From positions 806,001-870,000 of the forward strand of contig NZ_WFKL01000001.1 of the NCBI RefSeq assembly GCF_009208105.1: a DNA stretch of 64,000 nucleotides. Direction: 5' to 3'. How positions within the stretch are numbered: the stretch's first letter is position 1; every line of letters starts with the position of its first letter. Origin of the DNA: Rouxiella sp. S1S-2. GTDB taxonomy: Bacteria > Pseudomonadota > Gammaproteobacteria > Enterobacterales > Enterobacteriaceae. Of the stretch, positions 1 to 7,959 are shown piece by piece. Position numbers and translations under genes: made by a program. The notes beneath the pieces are model-generated. The model saw only the letters and a list, made by a program, of their open reading frames with translations, had not been told where the DNA came from and searched no databases.

Positions 1-200
1 ATGGCAACGACTTTATCGCTTTGACCGCGCATCGCTCTGGCGGATTTTGAGGGCAGAAATGACTGTTGCTCGATAACCGCCAGCACGCGTTCACGCGTTT
101 GTGGACTGACGTGGCCTTCATTATTCAGCACTCTGGAAACGGTAGATTTCCCCACACCGCTCAGTCGGGCAATGTCTTTAATAGTCAGACGATTTTGCAT
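1..200 (-). CDS. treR: Trehalose operon repressor TreR, N-terminal part (cut by window edge)
   Basis: LacI-family repressor. In E. coli TreR represses treBC and responds to trehalose-6-phosphate. Only the first 66 codons are present; the rest lies beyond the left edge. The protein starts MQNRLTIKDIARLSGVGKST, followed by the helix-turn-helix recognition helix (STVSRVLNN) and the hinge-side stretch SARAMRGQSDKVVA, which is almost identical to my memory of E. coli TreR. The gene reads left, away from mgtA, which is also the E. coli treR-mgtA arrangement. Its start codon (198-200) directly abuts the PhoP-type box of the mgtA promoter, so the two genes share a very short divergent control region. 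Confidence 0.93.
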   Translation of the reverse strand, partial: MQNRLTIKDIARLSGVGKSTVSRVLNNEGHVSPQTRERVLAVIEQQSFLPSKSARAMRGQSDKVVA

Positions 201-235
201 GGTTTATCAACGGTTCAAGTTAAGAGGAGTATATT
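201..235 (+). promoter_or_regulatory. PhoP-type box and -10 element of the mgtA promoter
   Basis: Two hexamers, GGTTTA (201-206) and GGTTCA (212-217), are separated by five bases, the direct-repeat layout of a PhoP box. A good -10 hexamer, TATATT (230-235), follows 12 bases later, which is the usual spacing for PhoP-activated promoters lacking a good -35. Known biology: mgtA is activated by PhoP/PhoQ in low Mg2+. Transcription would start near 241, giving a leader of about 420 bases, longer than the roughly 264-base E. coli leader as I recall it. Confidence 0.7.
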
Positions 236-420
236 TCGCGCACCGAATTGATCGAGATCAGTTCAAGTGGCGCAGTATGCGCGACAATGACGCACCGTCA
301 TACCCTAACGGATTTTACTTCTTTAGGCATGAATTCCTGAGACGAATGCAACCTGGGTCAGAGTTTTACACATGTCCCTTCTCTCAGCGAAAATGTTTTT
401 AACTTACCGAGAAAATTTTT

Positions 421-456
421 ATGGATCCCGACCCCAACCCAGTGAGTTCGTTCTGA
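421..456 (+). CDS. mgtL: MgtL leader peptide, 11 residues, proline-rich
   Basis: ATG at 421 opens a short frame reading MDPDPNPVSSF and a TGA stop. The E. coli and Salmonella mgtL peptides begin with the same kind of acidic/proline pattern (MEPDPTP...). In those species slow translation through the proline codons, for example when proline or Mg2+ is limiting, changes folding of the mgtA leader and favours read-through. Here prolines 3, 5 and 7 keep that signature, while the arginine-rich C-terminal tail of the E. coli peptide is absent. The upstream GAGAAAATTTTT gives only a weak ribosome site. It is too short for ordinary gene finders. Confidence 0.72.
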   Translation: MDPDPNPVSSF

Positions 457-508
457 TCCGGTAAGCACCCGCCTTTTTGCAGCTACTTACCGGATAAAAT
501 TTGGTAAG
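456..508 (+). promoter_or_regulatory. Mutually exclusive stem-loops in the mgtA leader
   Basis: Directly after the mgtL stop, ATCCGGTAAG (456-465) can pair perfectly with CTTACCGGAT (486-495). The CTTACC part can instead pair with a second GGTAAG at 503-508. Two alternative hairpins sharing one strand fit the switching leader known for mgtA in E. coli and Salmonella, where Mg2+ and mgtL translation decide between Rho-dependent termination and read-through. The primary sequence is not obviously the same as the E. coli leader, so this is inferred from position and pairing. Confidence 0.6.
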
Positions 509-664
509 CATCTGCCTGCTCTATTGCTCGCAATGCTTTTAATCCTTTGCCATCCCCACGACGTAATAGCCCGTGTTTTGATGCTGCGTCTGCGTGTATT
601 ACCGCGGATATTGCCTTAAAACCTAAGGGAATGTCGGGTCGTGGGCGCAATAAAGGTACGAGTT

Positions 665-3376
665 ATGTTCAAAGCCTTCACCCATCGACTGTTCACTATG
701 TTCAGCCGTAATTTGCCACGCCGCCTGATCCGCCGTTCTCCGATGCTGGAAAATGTGCAACCCACCTCCGGGCACGATGTGCCAACGTCTATTGTTCAGC
801 ACTCTCAGGACTGTGCTCGCGCCGATGTTGAACAATTATATACGCAATTCGGTAGCCATTTTGAGGGGCTAACCCATGCTGAAGCTGACGCAGTACGCGA
901 ACGCGTAGGGGCCAACCAAACCGACGACCAGCAGCCCGCGCCCTGGTGGCAGCATCTGTGGATTTGCTATCGCAACCCCTTCAACCTGCTTCTGACCCTG
1001 CTGGCCGCGGTGTCATACGCCACGGAAGACATGAAAGCCACGCTGGTGATTGGCAGCATGGTGGTTATTTCTACCCTGATGCGCTTCGTGCAGGAAGCCC
1101 GCTCGAACAGAGCCGCCGACGCCTTGAAAGCCATGGTCAGCAATACTGCCACGGTGCTGCGCTGTGATACCCATACCGGGCGCAGTGAAACGGTAGAATT
1201 ACCTATCAATCAGCTCGTGCCTGGGGATCTGGTCAAACTTTCGGCGGGGGATATGATCCCGGCAGACTTGCGTATTCTTTCCGCTAAAGACCTGTTTATC
1301 AGCCAAGCGGCGCTGACCGGTGAGTCCTTGCCCGTCGAGAAGCTGGCCAATAGCCGTTTGCCGGTTGATTGTGACCCGCTCGAGCAGGACACGCTGTGCT
1401 TTATGGGCACCAACGTTATCAGCGGTACCGCAATGGCGATGGTGATATCCACGGGCGCACAGACGTGGTTCGGCCAGCTTGCCGAACGGGTGATTAAACA
1501 GGATGAGCAGCCTAACGCCTTCCAGCGCGGCATCAGCAAAGTGAGCTGGTTACTGATTCGCTTTATGATGGTGATGACGCCGGTAGTGTTGCTGATTAAT
1601 GGCTACACCAAGGGTGACTGGTGGGAGGCGGCGCTGTTCTCGCTGTCGGTTGCCGTAGGCCTTACGCCTGAAATGCTACCAATGATCGTGACGTCTACTT
1701 TGGCAAAAGGCGCGGTTAAGCTCTCCCGCCAGAAAGTGATTGTTAAACATCTGGATGCGATTCAAAATTTTGGCGCGATGGATATTCTGTGTACCGATAA
1801 AACCGGCACCCTAACGCAGGATAAAATCATTCTTGAGCGCCACACCGACGTACTGGGTTCACCGTGCAACAATGTGCTGCATTTGGCCTGGCTCAACAGC
1901 CATTATCAGACGGGACTGAAAAACCTGCTCGACGTGGCGGTGCTTGCAGGTGCGGAAGCCGCGAAGATGGAGCAGGGGGTTGAGCACTACAGTAAAGTCG
2001 ATGAAATTCCGTTTGATTTCGACCGACGTCGCATGTCGGTCGTGGTGTCTGAAGCCGCTGACCATCATCGCCTGATCTGTAAGGGCGCGCTGGAAGAAAT
2101 TCTGTCAATTTGTACCCTTGTTCAGCTTAACGATGAAACTGTATCGTTGACGGATCAACTATTAAAGCGCATCCGCCGCATTACCGACGATCTTAACCAG
2201 CAGGGACTCAGAGTGGTCGCCGTCGCCCATAAAGTCATGCCCTCACGTACGGGAGACTATGCGGTAGCCGATGAGTCCAGCCTGGTCCTGGCCGGATATA
2301 TCGCCTTCCTCGATCCACCAAAAGAGAGCACCGCACCGGCTTTGAAAGCGCTGCAAAATAAAGGCGTAACGGTGAAAATCCTCACCGGTGACAATCCGCT
2401 GGTGGCGAGAAAAGTTTGTCAGGACGTCGGTCTGTCAGTGGATAAAATTGTCATCGGCAGCGAAATAGAACGACTTAGCGATGCTGAACTGGCTGAGGTG
2501 GCTAAAACAACCCGCGTTTTCGCTAAACTTGCGCCGTTACATAAAGAACGCATTGTCCGCGTGCTGCGTGAACAGGGCCACGTTGTTGGTTTTATGGGCG
2601 ACGGCATCAATGATGCACCGGCACTGCGGGCGGCTGATATTGGTATTTCGGTGGATTCTGCGGTGGATATCGCCAAAGAAGCGGCGGATATTATCCTGCT
2701 GGAAAAAAGCCTGATGGTGCTGGAACAGGGCGTTACCGAGGGCCGTCGCACCTTTGCCAACATGCTCAAATACATCAAAATGACCGCCAGCTCCAACTTC
2801 GGTAATGTTTTCAGCGTATTGGTAGCCAGTGCTTTTCTGCCGTTTCTGCCGATGCTGCCGCTGCACCTGCTGGTACAGAACCTGATTTATGATGTCTCTC
2901 AGGTTGCGATCCCCTTTGATAACGTTGATGAAGAGCAGTTGGCGAAGCCACAGCGCTGGAATGCGGGCGATATCGGACGCTTTATGGTGTTCTTTGGTCC
3001 GATAAGCTCGGTGTTTGATATGCTGACTTTCGCGCTGATGTGGTGGGTATTCAAAGCCAATACGCCAGAAATGCACACTTTATTCCAGACCGGCTGGTTT
3101 ATTGAAGGGCTGCTGTCGCAAACGCTGATTGTGCATATGATCCGCACGCGGAAAGTGCCGTTTATTCAGAGTCGCGCGTCGTGGCCGCTGTGCATGATGA
3201 CGTTATTGGTGGTCGTGGTGGGCATTGGCCTTATCTTTACTCCCGCCGCCGGATTCCTGCAACTGCAGGCATTGCCATTAGGCTACTTCCCATGGCTGGT
3301 AGCGATTCTGGCGGCCTATATGGTGTTGACTCAGGCAGTTAAAGGCATTTTCTTCCGCCGCTACGGCTGGCAGTAA
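665..3376 (+). CDS. mgtA: Magnesium-transporting P-type ATPase MgtA
   Basis: A P-type ATPase of the inner membrane that imports Mg2+ when external Mg2+ is low. The 903-residue protein is close to E. coli MgtA (898). Visible motifs are TGES near residue 218 (actuator domain), the phosphorylation site DKTGT with Asp378, and the hinge motif GDGIND at 645-650. Transmembrane segments surround VGLTPEMLPMIV and the C-terminal part, and it ends in RRYGWQ like E. coli MgtA. The ATG at 665 is chosen over 641 because the protein then begins MFKAFTHRLF, as the family does, and an AAGG lies upstream. It sits behind the PhoP-type promoter and mgtL leader. Confidence 0.97.
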   Translation: MFKAFTHRLFTMFSRNLPRRLIRRSPMLENVQPTSGHDVPTSIVQHSQDCARADVEQLYTQFGSHFEGLTHAEADAVRERVGANQTDDQQPAPWWQHLWICYRNPFNLLLTLLAAVSYATEDMKATLVIGSMVVISTLMRFVQEARSNRAADALKAMVSNTATVLRCDTHTGRSETVELPINQLVPGDLVKLSAGDMIPADLRILSAKDLFISQAALTGESLPVEKLANSRLPVDCDPLEQDTLCFMGTNVISGTAMAMVISTGAQTWFGQLAERVIKQDEQPNAFQRGISKVSWLLIRFMMVMTPVVLLINGYTKGDWWEAALFSLSVAVGLTPEMLPMIVTSTLAKGAVKLSRQKVIVKHLDAIQNFGAMDILCTDKTGTLTQDKIILERHTDVLGSPCNNVLHLAWLNSHYQTGLKNLLDVAVLAGAEAAKMEQGVEHYSKVDEIPFDFDRRRMSVVVSEAADHHRLICKGALEEILSICTLVQLNDETVSLTDQLLKRIRRITDDLNQQGLRVVAVAHKVMPSRTGDYAVADESSLVLAGYIAFLDPPKESTAPALKALQNKGVTVKILTGDNPLVARKVCQDVGLSVDKIVIGSEIERLSDAELAEVAKTTRVFAKLAPLHKERIVRVLREQGHVVGFMGDGINDAPALRAADIGISVDSAVDIAKEAADIILLEKSLMVLEQGVTEGRRTFANMLKYIKMTASSNFGNVFSVLVASAFLPFLPMLPLHLLVQNLIYDVSQVAIPFDNVDEEQLAKPQRWNAGDIGRFMVFFGPISSVFDMLTFALMWWVFKANTPEMHTLFQTGWFIEGLLSQTLIVHMIRTRKVPFIQSRASWPLCMMTLLVVVVGIGLIFTPAAGFLQLQALPLGYFPWLVAILAAYMVLTQAVKGIFFRRYGWQ

Positions 3377-3384
3377 CCGATATA

Positions 3385-3432
3385 GACTCTCTGCGCCCTT
3401 AATCCTTGATGCAGCAAGGTGCGCAGGGAGTC
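3385..3432. terminator. Stem-loop between convergent mgtA and nucleoside hydrolase genes
   Basis: GACTC-T-CTGCGC (3385-3396) pairs with GCGCAG-G-GAGTC (3421-3432), a stem of 11 pairs with one internal mismatch. It lies between two convergent genes and is followed by a short GTTTGCTC. The U-tract is weak, so it is a plausible but not strong bidirectional terminator. Confidence 0.5.
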
Positions 3433-3439
3433 GTTTGCT

Positions 3440-4357
3440 CTACAGGCGGCTCAGTCGTTCGCTCAGCATCTTCAGAAGTTGAGGATTGTTCACTTCAGTA
3501 ATCACTTCAATATTGGTCGCGTTGTTTTCCAAATGGCGCGACTTCACCGCAACCAGCGTTTGGCCGCGGTGCGTATCATTCTGATAACTTATGCTAATTT
3601 TTCCCTGTACCCCTTTGAATAAACTTGGGTCGATGAGCCAGGCAATCGCACAGGGGTCATGCAGGCAAGGATCACCTGCGCCATAGCTGCGCATCATTGC
3701 CGTGGTGATTTCCAGCAGAGGAGTCATCTGTTGCAGCTCATCAAGATAAGCGGCGTCAATTTTAGCTTGCAGTGTCACATCCAGGCCCAGCATGACCTGA
3801 GGGATGCCCGCGCTCAGCACCACGTGTGCCGCCCAGGGGTCAACATAGATATTAAATTCGGCCACCGGCGAGGTGTTTCCCGGGCAAAAAGCCGCACCGC
3901 CCATGAAGACAATCTGTTTTATTTTCGGGACGATAGACGGGTCTTTGATAATCGCCAGGGCAATATTCGTCATCGGCCCGATGGGACAAAGAGTTATCTG
4001 GCCCGGCTCGGCGTGAAGAGAATGAATGATAAAATCTACCGCATGTTGAGCTTGCAGAGCAAAACCCGGCTCAGGAAGCTTGACGTTGCCTAACCCGTCG
4101 TCGCCGTGCACCGTTGACTGTGGGCCTGCGGCTTCAAGCATCGGGCGAGGGCACCCGGCATAAACCGGAATGTCTTCACGACCTGCGAGGGTACAAATTC
4201 GTCTCGCGTTGTAGGCCGTACGCTTGAGTGGCACATTGCCTGCAACCGTGGTTATACCTATCAGCTCTATCTCTTCGGGTGAAGCCAGTGCCAGTAAAAT
4301 AGCAACCGCGTCATCTACACCTGGGTCGCAATCGAGAATAATTTTATGATGTGCCAC
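3440..4357 (-). CDS. Nucleoside hydrolase (inosine-uridine preferring family)
   Basis: Cytosolic ribonucleoside hydrolase that would split nucleosides into ribose and base for salvage. The 305-residue length is normal. The Ca2+- and ribose-binding motif DCDPGVDDAVA is at residues 9-19, and the family signatures GPMTNIALA, FMGGAAFCPGNTSPVAEFN and the late HDPCAIAWL are all present. It is not clearly RihA, RihB or RihC, so substrate preference is left open. Translation starts at GTG (4355-4357), which encodes MAHHKIILDCD and follows AGGCAGGTGG; no better ATG is in frame. The gene stands alone, convergent with mgtA, with a GC-rich hairpin (4397-4435) in its leader. Confidence 0.9.
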   Translation of the reverse strand: MAHHKIILDCDPGVDDAVAILLALASPEEIELIGITTVAGNVPLKRTAYNARRICTLAGREDIPVYAGCPRPMLEAAGPQSTVHGDDGLGNVKLPEPGFALQAQHAVDFIIHSLHAEPGQITLCPIGPMTNIALAIIKDPSIVPKIKQIVFMGGAAFCPGNTSPVAEFNIYVDPWAAHVVLSAGIPQVMLGLDVTLQAKIDAAYLDELQQMTPLLEITTAMMRSYGAGDPCLHDPCAIAWLIDPSLFKGVQGKISISYQNDTHRGQTLVAVKSRHLENNATNIEVITEVNNPQLLKMLSERLSRL

Positions 4358-4396
4358 AGACCACCTGCCTCTAATTGATGGGCGCGCCTGCGCGCC

Positions 4397-4435
4397 GCCG
4401 AGGCTATAAAACTAGCGGTCTTACCGCGCCTCGGC
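4397..4435 (-). promoter_or_regulatory. Nested GC-rich hairpin upstream of the nucleoside hydrolase gene
   Basis: GCCGAGGC (4397-4404) pairs perfectly with GCCTCGGC (4428-4435). Inside it GCGGT (4415-4419) pairs with ACCGC (4423-4427). A second GC-rich self-complementary stretch (4381-4396) follows towards the gene. The structure lies 40 bases before the GTG start, so it would fold in the 5' leader if transcription starts upstream. It has no U-tract. I do not recognise a riboswitch family. Confidence 0.45.
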
Positions 4436-5008
4436 AACCCGTTTAATGATACTTGGGGTCATTATGCGTCTGACCATTGTGGCTATTTTCCGTTTTTATG
4501 GTGGCTGGAGTAAGCGGGGACTGTGTGAACCAGTTTTTGATTTTGCTAACAGGATCTCATCCTAATAAAGTTTTTTTGATCTTGTTAATTCTGGTGGGTC
4601 TTACCGTTTCAGTCTTAACCATTATAGTGATTAATGTATCTAACGGTTCAAAGCTGACATTTCTATGTTTAATAAGGTCTTTCTGAACGTTTTTAAGGTG
4701 ATCCAATGCGTAGGGGGCCAGTTTATGTTCTATTTTTAATGGACAATAATGTTGACATATTGTGGCTACTTTTTTATTCCGAGAATAGTGCTAATAGCCT
4801 TGTTATGATTTTTATCATTATATAATTCATAAATTGCCTTATCAGGCAGCATGCGGATGTGAGTCATAGAATAATTGATTTGTGCGATGCGTGTAGACAT
4901 TTTTTTCAGTAAAATTATTTTGTCATAACTTAATGGTTTTATAATTATAAACTATAAAAAAACGTTAAAATTTCTTTTGCCTGAAGATTTTTTTAGACAT
5001 CTAGACCT
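4436..5008. other. AT-rich intergenic stretch, no convincing gene
   Basis: This stretch is visibly richer in A and T than the flanking genes. A frame from a TTG at 4477 could encode a 69-residue hydrophobic peptide, but it has no good ribosome site and no family resemblance. A TTGACA hexamer sits at 4751-4756, but no downstream gene on that strand uses it. I see no RNA gene or repeat. Confidence 0.5.
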
Positions 5009-5557
5009 TCAGGGTACTAAGCCAAGTGTTTTTGATTTTAGCCGTGTATTCTCTCTGGCGCCACTTATGCACTTCTCAAGATCATTATCCCTTCGTTCTT
5101 TGGTGTATATTTCGTTAAAAATATCTTCGGCCGATAGCGGCGGGAGAAGATCAGGTTTTTTATAACAACGTTCAATCAGCTCATAGAAATCATCCTGGAT
5201 TGTACATTGCTCAACATCTGAGAGATTTTCTGAGTACTCATTGTTTTTTATAGTGTTATTAAAAGCTCGATCGATGTCACGCAAGTTTTTTTTGCACCCT
5301 GTGAGAGTAAGCGTGGTAGCGTTACCCTTCTCAATAAAGTAGTTGCAGTCTTCCAAATGCGTAGGAAACTCCATGACTTTGCCCTTTTTACTCGAGAGCT
5401 TAACATTCATTTTTAAGCTTGATGGTTTTCTAAAAATATTCATCACATTATTTATTAATTTTTTAAATCCCTTAGGGTTGTCACTTTTTTTTGGAACGGC
5501 TTTTGTAATAAATGAAACGGTGGGTTGTCTAAACACAATAGGGTATATCATCGGCAT
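5009..5557 (-). CDS. Orphan hypothetical protein, 182 residues
   Basis: I do not recognise this protein. It has a basic N-terminal third (many Lys, with KKSDNPKGFKK and IFRKPSS), a central Cys/Thr-rich part and an acidic, helix-like C-terminal half. No signal peptide or membrane segment is evident. The ATG at 5557 is preferred over a GTG three codons upstream, because AAAGGTG then lies at normal distance. The gene is AT-rich compared with both neighbours and stands alone between two hairpins, which suggests horizontal acquisition. An overlapping antisense frame of about 107 hydrophobic residues exists but is more likely an artefact of low GC. Confidence 0.6.
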   Translation of the reverse strand: MPMIYPIVFRQPTVSFITKAVPKKSDNPKGFKKLINNVMNIFRKPSSLKMNVKLSSKKGKVMEFPTHLEDCNYFIEKGNATTLTLTGCKKNLRDIDRAFNNTIKNNEYSENLSDVEQCTIQDDFYELIERCYKKPDLLPPLSAEDIFNEIYTKERRDNDLEKCISGARENTRLKSKTLGLVP

Positions 5558-5761
5558 TTTCTTCACCTTTATATTTTTAATAATGCTATATACTAGGAAA
5601 AAAATGAATTTTAGATTCTCAAAAAACGCTTTTATTGCATCATGTGTGATGTTTTTCTTGATCTAAGTAGGCTTGTTAGCCAGTTTGGAGTGATTGAACT
5701 CATGCAATAATCGTAGGTATTTATCGTTGAAGAAAGTCGTGATGGCGAAAGGCGGGGTAGT

Positions 5762-5823
5762 TTGAAAACACCCTTTCTACCTGCGTTGATTATTTAAGCT
5801 GCTAGCAGAAAGGGTGTTTTCAA
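5762..5823. terminator. Perfect 17-bp inverted repeat, probable bidirectional terminator
   Basis: TTGAAAACACCCTTTCT (5762-5778) is matched exactly by its reverse complement at 5807-5823, separated by 28 bases. Each strand reads A-rich before and T-rich after a CACCC/GGGTG core. It lies 46 bases beyond the alx stop codon and behind the orphan gene, so it could end transcripts from either side. The long loop is unusual for a simple terminator. Confidence 0.6.
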
Positions 5824-5869
5824 GATTTCGTTAATCGATTATGTCAAAAGTAATTATCTTTTTAAGTAT

Positions 5870-6829
5870 CTAAGATTTATCGTTTCTATAGTTAACCCAA
5901 GCGTTAATGATCAAGGTTAAAGCCAAAATACTGGCCACAACGCCCAGAGAGATACCCACTGGAATGTGAATAAGGTCCAGCAGCAGCATTTTTGCACCAA
6001 TAAATACCAAAATCACCGCCAGGCCATACTTGAGCATTGAGAAGCGCTCTGCAACGTTAGCCAACAGGAAATACATGGCACGCAGGCCCAGGATCGCAAA
6101 CAGGTTTGAAGTCAGCACAATAAACGGATCGGTGGTGACAGCAAAAATAGCCGGAATGCTGTCAACGGCAAAGATAACGTCGCTGAGTTCTACCATGATC
6201 AACACTAAAACCAACGGGGTGGCGTACAGCAGCCCGTTGCGGCGTACGAAAAATTTCTCGCCCGACAGCTCATCCGTCATGCGTAAACGCCCGCGCAGCC
6301 AGCGGATAATCGGTTTGTCGCCAATAGCGCCGTCGTCTTCTTTGGCCAGCGCCATTTTAATACCGGTAAACAGCAAGAACGCGCCAAATACGTAAAGGAT
6401 CCAGCTGAACTCAGAAACCAGCCAACTGCCGGCGAAAATCATACCGGTACGCAGCACAATCGCACCCAACACGCCATACACCAATACTCGGCGCTGCAGG
6501 CTGGCAGGTACGCTGAAATAACTGAACAACATCAGCCAGACAAAGACGTTATCGACCGCCAGAGCTTTCTCGATCAGATAACCGGTTAGAAAAGCCAGCG
6601 CCTGCTTATCGGCAACTTCGCGGCCAAATTCGCCGTTGAGATACCACCAGAAACCATAGTTAAACAGCAATGACAGGCCCACCCAGAGCAGTGACCACAG
6701 CGCTGCACTTTTCATCGTCATGCTCTGCTCGCCTTTGCGCCCCTGCAGCAGCATGTCTATCGCCAGCATGACCACCACCACCACCGCGAAAGAACCCCAC
6801 AACAGCGGATTTCCAACGGAATTCATCAT
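5870..6829 (-). CDS. alx: TerC-family membrane protein Alx (Mn2+ homeostasis, alkali-induced)
   Basis: Inner-membrane protein of the TerC family. E. coli Alx is induced at high pH and by Mn2+ and takes part in Mn2+ homeostasis. The 319-residue protein starts [12 protein letters not shown] and has about nine hydrophobic segments. It carries the TerC hallmarks [14 protein letters not shown] and [20 protein letters not shown], with conserved acidic residues inside membrane segments. Two ATGs are adjacent (6829 and 6826); GAGGG sits 8 bases before the first, while E. coli Alx corresponds to the second. The gene follows a yybP-ykoY-type leader with an intrinsic terminator just before the start, so expression is likely controlled by Mn2+ and pH through RNA. 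Confidence 0.95.
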   Translation of the reverse strand: MMNSVGNPLLWGSFAVVVVVMLAIDMLLQGRKGEQSMTMKSAALWSLLWVGLSLLFNYGFWWYLNGEFGREVADKQALAFLTGYLIEKALAVDNVFVWLMLFSYFSVPASLQRRVLVYGVLGAIVLRTGMIFAGSWLVSEFSWILYVFGAFLLFTGIKMALAKEDDGAIGDKPIIRWLRGRLRMTDELSGEKFFVRRNGLLYATPLVLVLIMVELSDVIFAVDSIPAIFAVTTDPFIVLTSNLFAILGLRAMYFLLANVAERFSMLKYGLAVILVFIGAKMLLLDLIHIPVGISLGVVASILALTLIINAWVNYRNDKS

Positions 6830-6849
6830 GTTACAACCCTCTAGAAAGC

Positions 6850-6882
6850 AAAAAAACGGCTAACGTCAGAAGACGTTAGCCG
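6850..6882 (-). terminator. Intrinsic terminator in the alx leader (expression platform)
   Basis: On the minus strand CGGCTAACGTC (6882-6872) pairs perfectly with GACGTTAGCCG (6867-6857) around a 4-base loop, followed by seven T residues (6856-6850). It ends only about 20 bases before the alx start. Known biology: alx and relatives carry a terminator under riboswitch control, and the terminated leader is the small RNA SraF in E. coli. Confidence 0.85.
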
Positions 6883-6891
6883 CTCTTTGTT

Positions 6892-6935
6892 GAGCTGTGA
6901 GCAAACCTCGCCTTCTGGCAAGGTCTCACTCACAA
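6892..6935 (-). promoter_or_regulatory. Additional long hairpin in the alx leader
   Basis: On the minus strand TGTGAG...CCTTGCC pairs with GGCGAGG...CTCACA around a short AGAA loop. It lies between the ERIC element and the terminator. It is probably part of the pH/Mn2+-responsive leader of alx. Confidence 0.55.
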
Positions 6936-6939
6936 CCCA

Positions 6940-7067
6940 AAATATTCTGCGTTCTTGACACTGTAGCGGCGTTGGCTGCGTTCACTTACCCGAATCACCT
7001 ACACTCGTAGGCTCATCGGAATGCGTTCACTTGCCGCCTTGCTACAGTATCTATAACAGGAATATTT
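6940..7067. repeat. ERIC-type repeat, 128 bp, inside the alx leader
   Basis: The element is bounded by AAATATTC (6940-6947) and its inverted copy GAATATTT (7060-7067), which gives 128 bp, against about 127 bp for ERIC. The core reads like ERIC: CACTTACCCGAATCACCTAC, then GTAGGCTCATCGG, then GCGTTCACTTGCCGCCTTG, with GGCGTTGGCTGCG at the left. ACTGTAGC and GCTACAGT pair further in. It is palindromic overall and would fold into one long hairpin when transcribed. It lies between the riboswitch aptamer and the alx expression platform. Confidence 0.8.
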
Positions 7068-7071
7068 AATT

Positions 7072-7150
7072 AGGGTTGCTCGGTAACCGGGTGAAGTGAA
7101 TCACCGTATTGACGATTAGCCGACTAGGAAGTTACTCCCCTTTGCAGAGA
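7072..7150 (-). ncRNA. yybP-ykoY (Mn2+) riboswitch aptamer of alx
   Basis: On the minus strand the sequence contains AAAGGGGAGTAACTTCC, then CGTCAATACGGTGATTCAC, then CCCGGTTACCGAGCA. These correspond to the conserved GGGGAGUA and ACCGAGC segments of the yybP-ykoY family as I know it from E. coli alx. The family senses Mn2+ and in E. coli alx also responds to pH. The aptamer is now separated from its downstream hairpins by an ERIC insertion. Confidence 0.82.
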
Positions 7151-7203
7151 AGAAAGTAATTCAAAATGTTTCATTCGTCAAGCGGCACGAAACATTTAGG
7201 CGA

Positions 7204-7950
7204 CTAACCTGCTAGTGCGCGCTGCTTTCCCAGTGATGCTATGAAAGCGAGTAGCAGCCCCTGACTGAGCGGCGTTTCGCTGACGTTTTCGAGCTTCCCA
7301 TAGTAATCAACGCTGTCGTCGGATGCCTGCTGGTCAAGCCATGGCAAATAAGTTCTCATCACGGCTGCGCTGAACTCTGGGTGAAACTGGGTGCTAATGG
7401 CGTTGGGACCGTAGCGCAGGATCTGATGTGGATCGTGCGCTGATTTTGCCAAAACCGTGGCGCAGGCAGGCGGCTGCAACACGGTTTGCAGATGGATCAG
7501 GTTGGCGCTGAACCGTGCAGGAAGCGCTGAAACCAGAGGATCATTGTTGGCCGCCGGCAGTAGCTCAATTTCTTCCGTACCGACTTCAATGCCCTGGGGA
7601 TGAAAATCGACTTTTCCGCCCAGCGCATACGACATAAGTTGGTGCCCGTAGCAGGCACCCAACATCGGCAAATTACTCAGCATAGCCTGACGTATCCAGT
7701 CAGCGGCGTACTCGCTCCACTCAAGGTGTTCGGTCACCATGCTACGTGAACCGGTAATCACCGCTCCAGCATAGTGGCTCGGCGGAAGAGGGCGCTCACC
7801 GGCCTGCAGGTCAATAATGACTACCTGCTGACTGTCGATATTTCCCTGACGAATAAACATCTGCGGGAAATTGCCGTGCAGCGCACGAATAGGTTCAGGC
7901 GCCTGGCCGGTTTGCAAAATAAGTAGGGGTTTTTGGACACATTGACTCAT
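7204..7950 (-). CDS. Class I glutamine amidotransferase-like protein (GMP synthase-type)
   Basis: A 248-residue stand-alone class I glutamine amidotransferase domain. The nucleophile elbow GACYGHQL holds the catalytic Cys near residue 98, the oxyanion-side GAVITGSRSMV lies upstream, and the His-Glu pair is in TQFHPEF near residue 190. Such proteins resemble the glutaminase part of GuaA and the YfeJ group; the acceptor of the ammonia is unknown. It starts with ATG after AAGGAA, 9 bases beyond the ygjR stop, so the two genes form an operon. In E. coli this position holds no amidotransferase, so it is a lineage-specific neighbour. Confidence 0.85.
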   Translation of the reverse strand: MSQCVQKPLLILQTGQAPEPIRALHGNFPQMFIRQGNIDSQQVVIIDLQAGERPLPPSHYAGAVITGSRSMVTEHLEWSEYAADWIRQAMLSNLPMLGACYGHQLMSYALGGKVDFHPQGIEVGTEEIELLPAANNDPLVSALPARFSANLIHLQTVLQPPACATVLAKSAHDPHQILRYGPNAISTQFHPEFSAAVMRTYLPWLDQQASDDSVDYYGKLENVSETPLSQGLLLAFIASLGKQRALAG

Positions 7951-7959
7951 GCTAATTCC

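Noticed and set aside
2537..3076. 179-residue minus-strand frame inside mgtA
   Set aside because: Shadow of the well conserved mgtA coding sequence; no ribosome site or known motifs.
4477..4686. 69-residue hydrophobic frame on the plus strand
   Set aside because: TTG start without ribosome site, no family resemblance, lies in an AT-rich stretch where hydrophobic frames arise by chance.
5343..5666. 107-residue hydrophobic frame antisense to the orphan gene
   Set aside because: It overlaps the better supported gene on the other strand, has a TTG start without ribosome site, and AT-rich antisense sequence tends to encode hydrophobic residues.
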